From assembly GCA_007124105.1 (NCBI GenBank), contig SLFT01000437.1, positions 1 through 6,579 on the forward strand: a stretch of 6,579 bases of DNA, read 5' to 3'. The notes under the pieces were generated by a model. That model was not told where the DNA came from. It saw only the letters and a list, made by a program, of their open reading frames with translations, and searched no databases. Origin of the DNA: Candidatus Hydrogenedentota bacterium. Its GTDB lineage: Bacteria > Hydrogenedentota > Hydrogenedentia > Hydrogenedentales > CAITNO01. Made by a program: the position numbers and the translations under genes. Each line of letters starts with the position of its first letter. The first letter of the stretch is position 1. This document shows positions 1 through 6,579 of the stretch, piece after piece.

Positions 1-537
1 CCGCTGTACATGCGCGTTCCACGCTTCTTCCTGTTTCTGTTGCATAAGATGGCCTTCGATACCGGCCCGCATCTGTTCGAGCGGCATATCGGGCAACATG
101 GCGCGATTTTCTTCGAAGAAGGTTTCCACTTCCGCGTCGGAAACAGCAACCTCGCCCACGGCATCGAGCATGTACGCGCGAAATTCGTTCCGCATAGCCT
201 GTGGTTCCAGCTCCGCGTCTGCGTCGCCCAACACTTCGCGCATCAGGAGTTTTTCCATGGCCATGTTTTCAAGCAAATAGAACTGGTATCCTCGGGCCTG
301 GTCGCGCATACCATCGGGCAACGCGCTGAGGTCTTCGTCCAGCATGGCGGCAGTGATAACGATATCATCAGCGCGCATCACTTCGCCCTCGGGCAACGCG
401 TCAAGGTGCGCTTCGGCAAAAATATTGTCGGCGAAGTCCGGGTAAACTTCATCAAATCTCTTCAAATCCGCCGCGGCCGCGGCGACAACCGCGATGCTTG
501 CCAGTACACACAGGGTGAATACGAAAAATATTCTCAT
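1..537 (-). CDS. Exported SurA/PpiC-like chaperone N-terminal region (partial, runs off left edge)
   Basis: Reading leftward from the ATG at 537, the frame stays open to base 1 and gives 179 residues with no stop, so the C-terminus is missing. Residues 1-23 form a signal peptide: MR, then a hydrophobic run ending in VVAAAAA. Residues about 50-100 (LPEG..., ITAAMLDEDLSALP, MRDQARGYQFYLLENM) and about 130-178 (VSDAEVETFFEENRAMLP, then LEQMRAGIEGHLMQQKQ) look like the helical N-terminal domain of SurA/PpiC-type periplasmic chaperones. In that family a parvulin peptidyl-prolyl isomerase or other domain often follows. Whether one follows here cannot be seen. The ATG overlaps the stop of the upstream thioredoxin-like gene (ATGA), with GGGAG seven bases before it, so the two are probably translationally coupled. 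The domain call rests on pattern memory; the exact partner domain is unknown. Confidence 0.72.
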   Translation of the reverse strand, partial: MRIFFVFTLCVLASIAVVAAAAADLKRFDEVYPDFADNIFAEAHLDALPEGEVMRADDIVITAAMLDEDLSALPDGMRDQARGYQFYLLENMAMEKLLMREVLGDADAELEPQAMRNEFRAYMLDAVGEVAVSDAEVETFFEENRAMLPDMPLEQMRAGIEGHLMQQKQEEAWNAHVQR

Positions 538-1007
538 GAGGCGCTCCCGTCAAGGGCGATGCCCAATTCTTCGAATTTGGCGACTATGGTGTCTTTATCC
601 ATGAACCCCTCCTGACGGTATTGCTCTTCGCCGTCGGCGTCCATGAAAATAGTAGTCGGAATCATGCGAATGCCGTAGCGTTGTCCAGCGGCGCGGTCTT
701 GCCACACATCCACAAACTGAATGCCTAGCGTGTCAGGATAAGATTCCGCCAGCGCCTCGCGCACAGGAACCATCATGCGGCAGGGTACGCATCGCTCCGC
801 GCCCAGACACACCAACCGCGGTTTGCCTTCAAGGGCCGCAAGGTCCGCTGATGTCGTTGTGGCGGGCGTCGCGTTTCGCGAGCCGCCCGCCTCTTCCAAC
901 GGCACCGCCTCGAGGTTAGACGCGTCGCCGCCATCCTTCAGATAGAATGCGGCGGCGGCGGCGGCCACTACCAGCGCTACTATAATGACGCGTGTTGTAT
1001 TGTTCAT
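534..1007 (-). CDS. Membrane-anchored/exported thioredoxin-like protein (RCVPC active site)
   Basis: The protein has 157 residues from the ATG at 1007. Residues 7-22 (VIIVALVVAAAAAAFY) form an N-terminal membrane anchor or uncleaved signal, followed by a low-complexity linker to about residue 60. A thioredoxin fold follows: the strand RLVCLGAE, a redox motif C73-V-P-C76 in the context ERCVPCRMM, the FVDVW strand, and the cis-proline loop at P117 (MIPTT). The usual Trp before the first catalytic Cys is Arg, and there is an extra cysteine at residue 67. It is probably a periplasmic-side thiol-disulfide oxidoreductase. An in-frame ATG at 1022 would add five residues but has no ribosome-binding site, whereas GGAG lies nine bases before the ATG at 1007. 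It lies between the CPKC protein gene and the SurA-like gene, and its TGA overlaps the latter's ATG. The physiological partner is not evident. Confidence 0.88.
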   Translation of the reverse strand: MNNTTRVIIVALVVAAAAAAFYLKDGGDASNLEAVPLEEAGGSRNATPATTTSADLAALEGKPRLVCLGAERCVPCRMMVPVREALAESYPDTLGIQFVDVWQDRAAGQRYGIRMIPTTIFMDADGEEQYRQEGFMDKDTIVAKFEELGIALDGSAS

Positions 1008-1016
1008 AACGAAATG

Positions 1017-1020
1017 CTCC
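1017..1020 (-). promoter_or_regulatory. Ribosome-binding site that decides the thioredoxin-like start
   Basis: On the minus strand GGAG lies nine bases upstream of the ATG at 1007. The alternative in-frame ATG at 1022 overlaps this element and has no purine-rich site of its own, so the shorter protein is preferred. Confidence 0.6.
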
Positions 1021-1032
1021 ATTCAACGTTAA

Positions 1033-1051
1033 GCGCGAGGCACTCTCGCGC
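1033..1051 (-). other. Intercistronic hairpin
   Basis: A perfect 7-bp inverted repeat, GCGCGAG / CTCGCGC, with a 5-base loop lies in the 61-bp gap between the CPKC gene and the thioredoxin-like gene. It ends 12 bases before the latter's ribosome-binding site. No T-run follows in the leftward direction, so it does not look like an intrinsic terminator. An mRNA-stability or processing element is more likely (inference). Confidence 0.5.
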
Positions 1052-1068
1052 ATGGATATTACGATGAC

Positions 1069-1302
1069 TTATTGTAACAACGCCTTGATTTCGTCGGCAG
1101 TTGGCACCTTGCCTACCGCTTTCACCTCGCCGTCTATCACCAGAGCGGGCGTCACCATCACCCCATACTCCATGATCTTGTTGATTTCGGTAACCTTGCT
1201 TACTTCCGCGTCCGACTGCAAGGCGTCCACCGCTTCCTGCGCATTCGCCGCCAGTTTGGCGCATTTCGGGCATCCCGTACCCAATACCTTGATCTGTTTC
1301 AT
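1069..1302 (-). CDS. Small thioredoxin-fold 'redox-active disulfide protein 2' (CPKC)
   Basis: This 77-residue cytosolic protein begins MKQIKVLGTGCPKC, with a CxxC redox pair at C11 and C14. A cis-proline-like loop (MVTPALVIDGE) sits near residues 49-58, and the C-terminal segment is VGKVPTADEIKALL. Size and motif order match the glutaredoxin/thioredoxin-like family annotated as redox-active disulfide protein 2 (MTH895-like), which is often found next to COG0701 permeases and ArsR regulators. It may reduce or hand over thiol-bound metalloid, or serve as a small thiol donor; neither can be read from the sequence. AAGGAG lies eight bases before the ATG. The gap to the upstream permease is only 28 bases, which supports one transcript. 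Confidence 0.9.
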   Translation of the reverse strand: MKQIKVLGTGCPKCAKLAANAQEAVDALQSDAEVSKVTEINKIMEYGVMVTPALVIDGEVKAVGKVPTADEIKALLQ

Positions 1303-1330
1303 CGTTTCAACTCCTTATTGTCTGGTTGTC

Positions 1331-2632
1331 TTATCCAAAAAGCGCGCCGAAGATCAGGCCGCTTGCTGTAGCCATCACCACGACAAGCAAAACATACACC
1401 GCTGTTTTTCTTGTGCCCAAAACGCTGCGTATCACCAGCATGTTCGGCAGGCTCAGGGCCGGACCCGCCAGCAACAACGCCAGCGCCGGGCCCTTGCCCA
1501 TGCCGCTGCCGATCAGTCCCTGTAGTATGGGCACCTCCGTCAGCGTCGCGAAGTACATGAATGCGCCCACTACCGACGCAAACAGATTCGCCCACAACGA
1601 GTTGCCGCCCACAAGCCGCGCTATCCAGTGGGACGGGATCATCCCCTCCTGATCGGGACGCCCCAGCAGAAAACCCGCCACAAGTACGCCCGCAAAAAGA
1701 AGCGGCATGATCTGCTTGGCAAATTCCCAGCTCGAGCCGCACCATTCCTTCACTTCCCCAGACTCGGAGGAGGTAATGATGGTGAGCCCCACCACGCCCA
1801 CGCCAAAGGCAAGTACGGGAATCTCCGGGAACAGAAACGCCAGCAGCGCCGTGGGCAACGCCGCTAAAACAAGCTTCCACCAGGGTACGCCAAACCACAC
1901 CGTCAGCAACACGCCGAATACTGCGGACGCAAGCGCCGTTATCGGCCATTTCCAGGCGAAGATAAAGGCCCATAGACCGCCCGCTTCGAGCGGACGCCCC
2001 CAGTTGGCGAACACGAGGATAACCACCATCACGCCAAAATATACCGCCGTCTGCCACAGCGGGCGCGGCGCTTCCGGCTGCGGCATCGCGGCCGCCGCAT
2101 TCGCCTTTTCCAACTCTTCTTTGCGATAAATACTATGCATGCACAACCCAATAACCACGCTGAATGCAATGGCGAATACCGCCCGGGCAATGCCCAGCTC
2201 CGGGCCAAGGATACGCGCGGTCAGGATAATGGCGAGTACGTTGATGGCCGGACCGGAATAGAGAAACGCCGTCGCCGGACCCAGCCCCGCGCCCATACGG
2301 TAGATGCCCGCAAACAACGGCAATACGGTACACGAACATACCGCCAGTATCGTGCCGGAAACAGAAGCCACCCCATAAGCGACCACTTTGTTCGCGCCCG
2401 CGCCCAAATAGCGCATCACCGACGCCTGGCTCACAAATACCGCTATAGCGCCCGCGATAAAAAAGGCCGGCAACAGACACAGCACCACATGTTCGCGGGC
2501 GTACCACTTCGCCAGATGCAGCGCTTCCATTATGGCCGCGTCAAAGCGCGCCCAGCCAATGGGCAGGAAGAAGCAGGCAAAGAAGCCCACTGTCAACCAT
2601 AGCAACGGCCGCCACTCTTTCTGGATGTTCAT
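1331..2632 (-). CDS. COG0701/DUF318 permease (ArsP-like)
   Basis: This polytopic inner-membrane protein has 433 residues and many hydrophobic segments. Family hallmarks are a CSC motif in a helix (C99-S-C101, context ILAVCSCTVLPLFAGIY), the half-repeat signatures SGPAINVLA (about 126-134) and AGPALSLPN (about 389-397), and SSESGEVKEWCGSSW (288-302). A charged, Ala/Pro-rich cytoplasmic loop lies near 168-192. Characterised COG0701 members include ArsP, which exports trivalent organoarsenicals, and putative Cu/Zn exporters. Here the neighbouring arsM makes the organoarsenical role attractive, but substrate is inferred. The open frame extends upstream to an ATG at 2698. I chose 2632 because AGGAG stands nine bases before it and the first membrane segment begins soon after; the extra 22 residues are polar and unlike the family. 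It is the first gene of the leftward operon. Confidence 0.85.
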   Translation of the reverse strand: MNIQKEWRPLLWLTVGFFACFFLPIGWARFDAAIMEALHLAKWYAREHVVLCLLPAFFIAGAIAVFVSQASVMRYLGAGANKVVAYGVASVSGTILAVCSCTVLPLFAGIYRMGAGLGPATAFLYSGPAINVLAIILTARILGPELGIARAVFAIAFSVVIGLCMHSIYRKEELEKANAAAAMPQPEAPRPLWQTAVYFGVMVVILVFANWGRPLEAGGLWAFIFAWKWPITALASAVFGVLLTVWFGVPWWKLVLAALPTALLAFLFPEIPVLAFGVGVVGLTIITSSESGEVKEWCGSSWEFAKQIMPLLFAGVLVAGFLLGRPDQEGMIPSHWIARLVGGNSLWANLFASVVGAFMYFATLTEVPILQGLIGSGMGKGPALALLLAGPALSLPNMLVIRSVLGTRKTAVYVLLVVVMATASGLIFGALFG

Positions 2633-2641
2633 GTATGAGAA

Positions 2642-2646
2642 CTCCT
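2642..2646 (-). promoter_or_regulatory. Ribosome-binding site that decides the permease start
   Basis: AGGAG on the minus strand is nine bases upstream of the ATG at 2632. It argues against the longer in-frame start at 2698. Confidence 0.6.
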
Positions 2647-2730
2647 GCGCTGAGAATCTATCCTTTGTCAGATTTCCATTGCCTGCCGAGCGATACACCA
2701 GGCTCAGGTACGCTCAACGGCAACACTGCT

Positions 2731-2760
2731 ATTTTACCAAATGGCCAAGCAGTTTGTCAA
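2731..2760 (-). promoter_or_regulatory. Sigma70-type promoter of the leftward (permease) operon
   Basis: On the minus strand a perfect -35 hexamer TTGACA (2760-2755) is followed after 18 bases by TAAAAT (2736-2731), a 5/6 match to the -10 consensus. It would give a leader of roughly 90 bases before the permease ATG. A 6-bp inverted repeat (ACTGCT at 2725-2730, AGCAGT at 2748-2753) brackets the -10 box. Confidence 0.6.
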
Positions 2761-2925
2761 ATCTTTTTCTCATTGCCCGAAACAACGATACGCTTTTCAA
2801 GCATCCTGTCCGCCTCCTGCAAGCTGTACAGCATGAGCAACAAAAAACGATTGCCTCTACATACGGCGGCTGTAATGAAACGCCCGTTCCCTGCGCTTTA
2901 CCACGGCCACTGTCTGTTAACCAAT

Positions 2926-2954
2926 TTGACTTACGGAATATTTCTCGCTATAAT
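2926..2954 (+). promoter_or_regulatory. Sigma70-type promoter of the arsR-arsC-arsM-acr3 operon
   Basis: TTGACT (2926-2931) and a perfect TATAAT (2949-2954) are separated by exactly 17 bases. Transcription should begin near 2960-2963, leaving a leader of about 40 bases before arsR. The last two bases of the -10 box fall in the palindromic operator, as expected for a repressor-controlled promoter. Confidence 0.85.
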
Positions 2955-2980
2955 CTGCGTTTATGCGCATATATGCAGAT
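2953..2980. promoter_or_regulatory. Probable ArsR operator (28-bp palindrome)
   Basis: The outer arms ATCTGC (2953-2958) and GCAGAT (2975-2980) flank an inner perfect palindrome TATGCGCATA (2962-2971). Around the common centre, 12 of 14 base pairs match. The site overlaps the -10 box and expected start point of the arsR promoter. ArsR/SmtB repressors bind such AT-rich dyads as dimers and release them on binding As(III). Assignment to this ArsR is inference from position and symmetry. Confidence 0.75.
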
Positions 2981-3000
2981 ATTGTTTTGAGGAGCAATGT

Positions 3001-3348
3001 ATGAAGAAAGAAGCGGAACTGTTCAAGATTCTGGCCGACCCGACGCGGCTCCGGCTGGCGGTGCTGCTCGCCGTCCGAGGCGAAACTTGCGTTTGTGAGC
3101 TTGCGCGCGCCCTGGACGCGCCCGAATTCAGGATTTCGCGGCATTTGGGCGTCATGCGCGCCGCCGGCATGGTAAAGGCGCGACGGGCGGGCACGTGGAT
3201 GCACTATCAGCTCAGAAAACCCAAAGGCCGCTTGGAGGCCTGTCTCCAGGACTGCTTCAAAGAGTGTCTTGCCGACCATCGAACAATCAAAGCGGATTTA
3301 CAGCGCCTGGCCAAAAGCGGCTGCCGACCCGAAGGAAGCAAGGGATGA
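3001..3348 (+). CDS. arsR: ArsR-family arsenite-responsive transcriptional repressor
   Basis: This is a 115-residue ArsR/SmtB winged-helix protein. It opens with FKILADPTRLRLAVLL (residues 8-23), carries the metalloid motif T-C30-V-C32-E-L in the helix equivalent to the E. coli ELCVCDL site, then the recognition region ISRHLGVMRAAGMVKARR (45-62) and the wing GTWMHYQL. The third Cys of the E. coli site is replaced by Ala35. Unusually, four more cysteines sit in the C-terminal region: C81, C85, C89 (CX3CX3C on one helical face) and C108. Binding of As(III) should release the operator at 2953-2980 and induce the operon. GAGGAG stands six bases before the ATG. The frame is open further upstream, but that stretch contains the promoter. 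The stop overlaps the arsC ATG. Confidence 0.95.
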   Translation: MKKEAELFKILADPTRLRLAVLLAVRGETCVCELARALDAPEFRISRHLGVMRAAGMVKARRAGTWMHYQLRKPKGRLEACLQDCFKECLADHRTIKADLQRLAKSGCRPEGSKG

Positions 3349-3791
3349 CTGAAAAAAGAAAGATACTGTTTTTATGCACGGGCAATGCATGCCGCAGCCA
3401 GATGGCCGAGGGCTGGGCGCGCTATTTACATGGCGATGCGTTGGCCCCCATGTCGGCGGGCATCGAGAAACATGGACTCAATCCCCGCGCGGCAAAGGTT
3501 ATGGCTGAAGCAGGCGTGAGCATTGCCGAGCAACGCTCCAAAACGATAAACGAGTTACCCGACACGCACTTTGATTACGTGATAACGGTGTGCGGTCATG
3601 CGAAGGAACATTGTCCGTATTTTCCGGGCAACGCGAAAGTGTTGCACGTCGGCTTCGACGATCCGCCAAAACTGGCTGAAAATGCGGCGTCCGAAGAAGA
3701 AGCGCTGAACCATTACCGGCGTGTCCGCGATGAAATACGCGCATTTGTCGAAACCCTGCCCGAAACATTGATAGACGAGGAAAACGCCTGA
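3345..3791 (+). CDS. arsC: Thioredoxin-coupled arsenate reductase (LMW-phosphatase fold)
   Basis: This 148-residue cytosolic enzyme reduces arsenate to arsenite. The phosphatase-type loop C11-TGNAC-R17-S is at the N-terminus. The redox pair C83 and C90 (VCGHAKEHC) matches, with a one-residue offset, the Cys10/Cys82/Cys89 triad of the Staphylococcus pI258 ArsC, and GFDDP (103-107) supplies the general-acid region. SAGIEKHGLNP and the C-terminal YRRVRDEI segment are also family hallmarks. All catalytic residues needed for the thioredoxin-regenerated mechanism are present, so it should be active. It begins inside the arsR stop codon (ATGA), with AAGGA just upstream, pointing to translational coupling. 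The arsenite produced feeds ArsM and Acr3 downstream. The glutaredoxin-coupled ArsC type is excluded by the CX5R loop. Confidence 0.96.
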   Translation: MTEKRKILFLCTGNACRSQMAEGWARYLHGDALAPMSAGIEKHGLNPRAAKVMAEAGVSIAEQRSKTINELPDTHFDYVITVCGHAKEHCPYFPGNAKVLHVGFDDPPKLAENAASEEEALNHYRRVRDEIRAFVETLPETLIDEENA

Positions 3792-3876
3792 TGACAGTAT
3801 CGGCAACCATATCACAATGGTCAACTGCATATTTTTGTTAATGAAACCGGCCTAAACGACTAGAAAGGGACGAACC

Positions 3877-4728
3877 ATGCCGCATGAGACGCAAGCAAAC
3901 CAGGAACAGCAAGTGCGCGGCGTTGTCCGCGAAGAATATGGGAAGATTGCCCGTCAGGGCGGCAGCTGCTGCGAAACCCCCGCGTGTTGCGGCGCTTCAA
4001 CCGCCGAAACTGTTGCAAGAACCGTAGGCTACAGCGACGATGAACTCACCGGTCTTCCCGAAGGCGCGAACATGGGCCTGTCCTGCGGGAATCCCACCGC
4101 GCTTGCGTCGTTGCGCCCGGGTGAGGTGGTGCTCGATTTAGGCGCCGGCGGCGGTTTTGATGTGTTCATCGCCGCGCGCAAGGTCGGCCCCGCGGGCCGC
4201 GCCATCGGTGTGGACATGACGCCGGATATGCTGGACAAGGCCCGCCGCAATGCCGCATCGTTCACGGCAACCTCCGGGCTGGACAACGTCGAATTCCGCC
4301 TGGGCGAAATCGAGCATTTGCCTGTGGCCGACGCCAGCGTGGACGTGGTCATCTCCAATTGCGTCATCAACCTGTCCCCAAACAAGCCACAGGTATGGCG
4401 CGAGATAGCCCGTGTGCTGAAACCTGGCGGACGCGTGGCCGTATCAGACCTGGCCCTGTTGCGGCCACTGCCAGAAGCGTTGCGCGCATCGGTACAGGCG
4501 CTGACAGGCTGTATCGCGGGCGCTGCGCTTGTGGACGACATCCGAAGCATGGTGGAAGCGGTGGGACTCGTGAACGCCGTGTTCGAGACGGATTGCTCCT
4601 ACGTGGACCAAATGGCTGCCTGGGACGATCCGCTATATCGCGAAATTGCCGCCAATCTGCCGCCGGAAACACGAGCAAGCAATTTCGTAACCAGTTTGAA
4701 GATAACAAGCGAAAAACCCTTGGCCTGA
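3877..4728 (+). CDS. arsM: Arsenite S-adenosylmethionine methyltransferase
   Basis: This 283-residue class I SAM-dependent methyltransferase converts As(III) to methylated arsenicals, with MAs(III) as the first trivalent product. The SAM-binding loop is VLDLGAGGGFD (85-95), followed by the acidic GVDMTPDML (111-119) and LKPGGRVAVSD (181-191). The conserved arsenic-binding cysteines of ArsM are present as C70 (NMGLSCGNP), C162 (ISNCVINLS) and C212 (TGCIAGA). An N-terminal CC-X4-CC cluster at 31-38 (SCCETPACC) may supply the regulatory or disulfide cysteine of the family. AAAGGGA precedes the ATG. The 85-base gap after arsC has no convincing terminator, so it is probably cotranscribed with arsR-arsC. 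The product may be exported by the divergently encoded COG0701 permease (inference). Confidence 0.95.
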   Translation: MPHETQANQEQQVRGVVREEYGKIARQGGSCCETPACCGASTAETVARTVGYSDDELTGLPEGANMGLSCGNPTALASLRPGEVVLDLGAGGGFDVFIAARKVGPAGRAIGVDMTPDMLDKARRNAASFTATSGLDNVEFRLGEIEHLPVADASVDVVISNCVINLSPNKPQVWREIARVLKPGGRVAVSDLALLRPLPEALRASVQALTGCIAGAALVDDIRSMVEAVGLVNAVFETDCSYVDQMAAWDDPLYREIAANLPPETRASNFVTSLKITSEKPLA

Positions 4729-4760
4729 ATACAAACATCAACCACAAGGAAAGGAAAACT

Positions 4761-5942
<1,182 letters not shown>

Positions 5943-6114
5943 CGGCGCCCGTTGCCGGGACGGCCTCTGGCGTCTGTAAAGCGAGGCTGTCGCCCCGACA
6001 TCCTGTACAGTGTATCCCAAATACAGTTGAATCCAATCCACGAAATATACTCGAATTCCCGGGGCAAGACCGTAACCACAGGCATGGCAAATGCGTTGTG
6101 TACTAGTACTGGAG

Positions 6115-6145
6115 AAAGCGGCGCCGCTCCGAAAAACCCGCTTTT
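6115..6145 (+). terminator. Weak intrinsic terminator candidate for the ars operon
   Basis: AAAGCGG (6115-6121) can pair with CCGCTTT (6138-6144), leaving a 16-base loop and a short U-run overlapping the stem. A competing self-complementary segment AGCGGCGCCGCT (6117-6128) uses the same left arm. It lies about 170 bases after acr3, and the U-run is short, so the call is tentative. Confidence 0.3.
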
Positions 6146-6518
6146 GCGCTTCACTGCAAACGCAAATTCCATCACGTTGTCAAAGTGTCACCCATGACAG
6201 GGTGCCGCTAGTCAAATCATATAACAACGGTTTGCGGGGCGGATAAGAAAAGCGGGAGCCGCAGCAACGGCAACAGACCTGGAGTGATAAAGGCATCAGT
6301 CTGCATATATCGTTTGGTGTCTTCATGAACCGGCGATGGATGCCATATCCGATGCTTTGTACAGCGCAGGACACCGGCTGACAGCGTATCAGAACGCGTC
6401 GCAGCCCTCGGCCTGGCATCGAGTCTGCGTTGGTTTAACCTGCGCCCGGAAACAACAGTCTGGCGAGATAGAGGCGTTTTCGGTCCTTCTATCACATGTT
6501 TTTTGTAACAACCGCAAG

Positions 6519-6535
6519 GCGCGACAGAATCGCGC
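6519..6535 (+). other. GC-rich hairpin upstream of the next gene
   Basis: GCGCGA / TCGCGC form a perfect 6-bp stem with a 5-base loop, 17 bases before the purine-rich site of the gene starting at 6566. It resembles the hairpin at 1033-1051 in stem sequence and loop size. Its role is unknown. Confidence 0.4.
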
Positions 6536-6565
6536 GTTATGACTAACCATCGAAAGGGTTTTACG

Positions 6566-6579
6566 ATGAAAGAAGGACG
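6566..6579 (+). CDS. Start of an unidentified gene (partial, runs off right edge)
   Basis: ATG at 6566 begins MKEG and continues past the window end. AAAGGG (6553-6558) stands seven bases before it, which makes it a credible start. Only four complete codons are visible, so nothing can be said about the product. Confidence 0.5.

Larger units (their letters stand above)
2633..3000. other. Divergent control region between the two operons
   Basis: These 368 bases separate the permease start from the arsR start. They hold one promoter per direction and a palindromic operator next to arsR. The frame upstream of arsR happens to be open through most of this stretch, but the promoter and operator lie inside it and no family-like protein is encoded. 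From about 2765 to 2920 I see nothing beyond a 10-bp palindrome, GCTGTACAGC, at 2823-2832. Confidence 0.7.
5943..6565. other. Long intergenic region after acr3
   Basis: These 623 bases hold only short open frames with no family resemblance and poor starts. I see no tRNA, insertion-sequence end or CRISPR repeat. What is visible: a weak terminator candidate (6115-6145), a TGTCA/TGACA dyad (6178-6199), an 11-base match to the ArsR operator arm (6300-6310) and a GC-rich hairpin (6519-6535). A promoter for the gene starting at 6566 is likely here but none stands out. Confidence 0.55.

Noticed and set aside
10..615. Rightward 201-residue open frame at the left edge
   Set aside because: It is antisense to the SurA-like gene, which has a signal peptide, a ribosome-binding site and family-like sequence.
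2633..2698. Longer permease start at 2698
   Set aside because: The 22 extra residues are polar and uncharacteristic; the AGGAG site supports 2632.
2823..2832. GCTGTACAGC palindrome, with CTGTACAG again at 6003-6010
   Set aside because: Short perfect palindromes are expected by chance and neither copy sits in a clear promoter position.
2635..3000. Upstream extension of the arsR frame to an ATG at 2635 (237 residues) or 2833
   Set aside because: The extension would translate through the promoter and operator, has no ArsR-like residues, and the ATG at 3001 has an excellent GAGGAG site.
3805..3840. Possible terminator between arsC and arsM (ACCAT/ATGGT followed by a T-run)
   Set aside because: The stem is only 5 A/T-rich pairs and the T-run begins over 10 bases later.
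3791..3841. 16-codon frame overlapping the arsC stop (TGATG)
   Set aside because: Too short, no family resemblance and no separate ribosome-binding site; probably chance.
6252..6270. GCGG/CCGC hairpin with a T-run on the minus strand
   Set aside because: A 4-bp stem with no leftward gene upstream to terminate.
6217..6495. Leftward 92-residue open frame
   Set aside because: Arg-rich, no domain-like pattern and no supported start; most likely noncoding.
6336..6542. Rightward 68-residue open frame after acr3
   Set aside because: No recognisable motif, no ribosome-binding site, composition unlike the neighbouring genes.

Overview
The window carries a divergent arsenic-resistance locus with two operons reading away from a shared control region at about 2633-3000. 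GC content is fairly high, the starts have Shine-Dalgarno sites, several start/stop codons overlap as ATGA, and two products look like envelope proteins of a Gram-negative cell. The sequence alone does not fix the taxon. The mix of an Acr3 pump, a thioredoxin-type ArsC and an ArsM suggests an environmental bacterium.

Rightward operon (3001-5942): arsR (As(III)-responsive repressor), arsC (thioredoxin-linked arsenate reductase, overlapping arsR by ATGA), arsM (SAM-dependent arsenite methyltransferase) and acr3 (arsenite efflux permease). A textbook sigma70 promoter (TTGACT-17 bp-TATAAT) precedes arsR. A 28-bp near-perfect palindrome overlaps the end of its -10 box and the expected transcription start, and is the best candidate ArsR operator.

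Leftward operon (2632 to beyond base 1): a COG0701/DUF318 (ArsP-like) permease with a CSC motif, a 77-residue CPKC redox-active disulfide protein, a membrane-anchored or exported thioredoxin-like protein (RCVPC), and the N-terminal 179 residues of an exported SurA/PpiC-like protein that runs off the left edge. The last two genes overlap by ATGA. A promoter (TTGACA-18 bp-TAAAAT) is visible at 2731-2760.

Read together, the right arm reduces arsenate, methylates arsenite and exports arsenite. The left arm supplies a second permease, possibly for methylated As(III) or another soft metal, plus thiol-redox and envelope-folding proteins. The functional link between the arms is inferred from gene order and family knowledge.

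From 5943 to 6565 no gene is convincing. This stretch holds a weak terminator candidate, several small palindromes and an 11-base match to the operator arm. A new rightward gene appears to start at 6566 and leaves the window after four codons.
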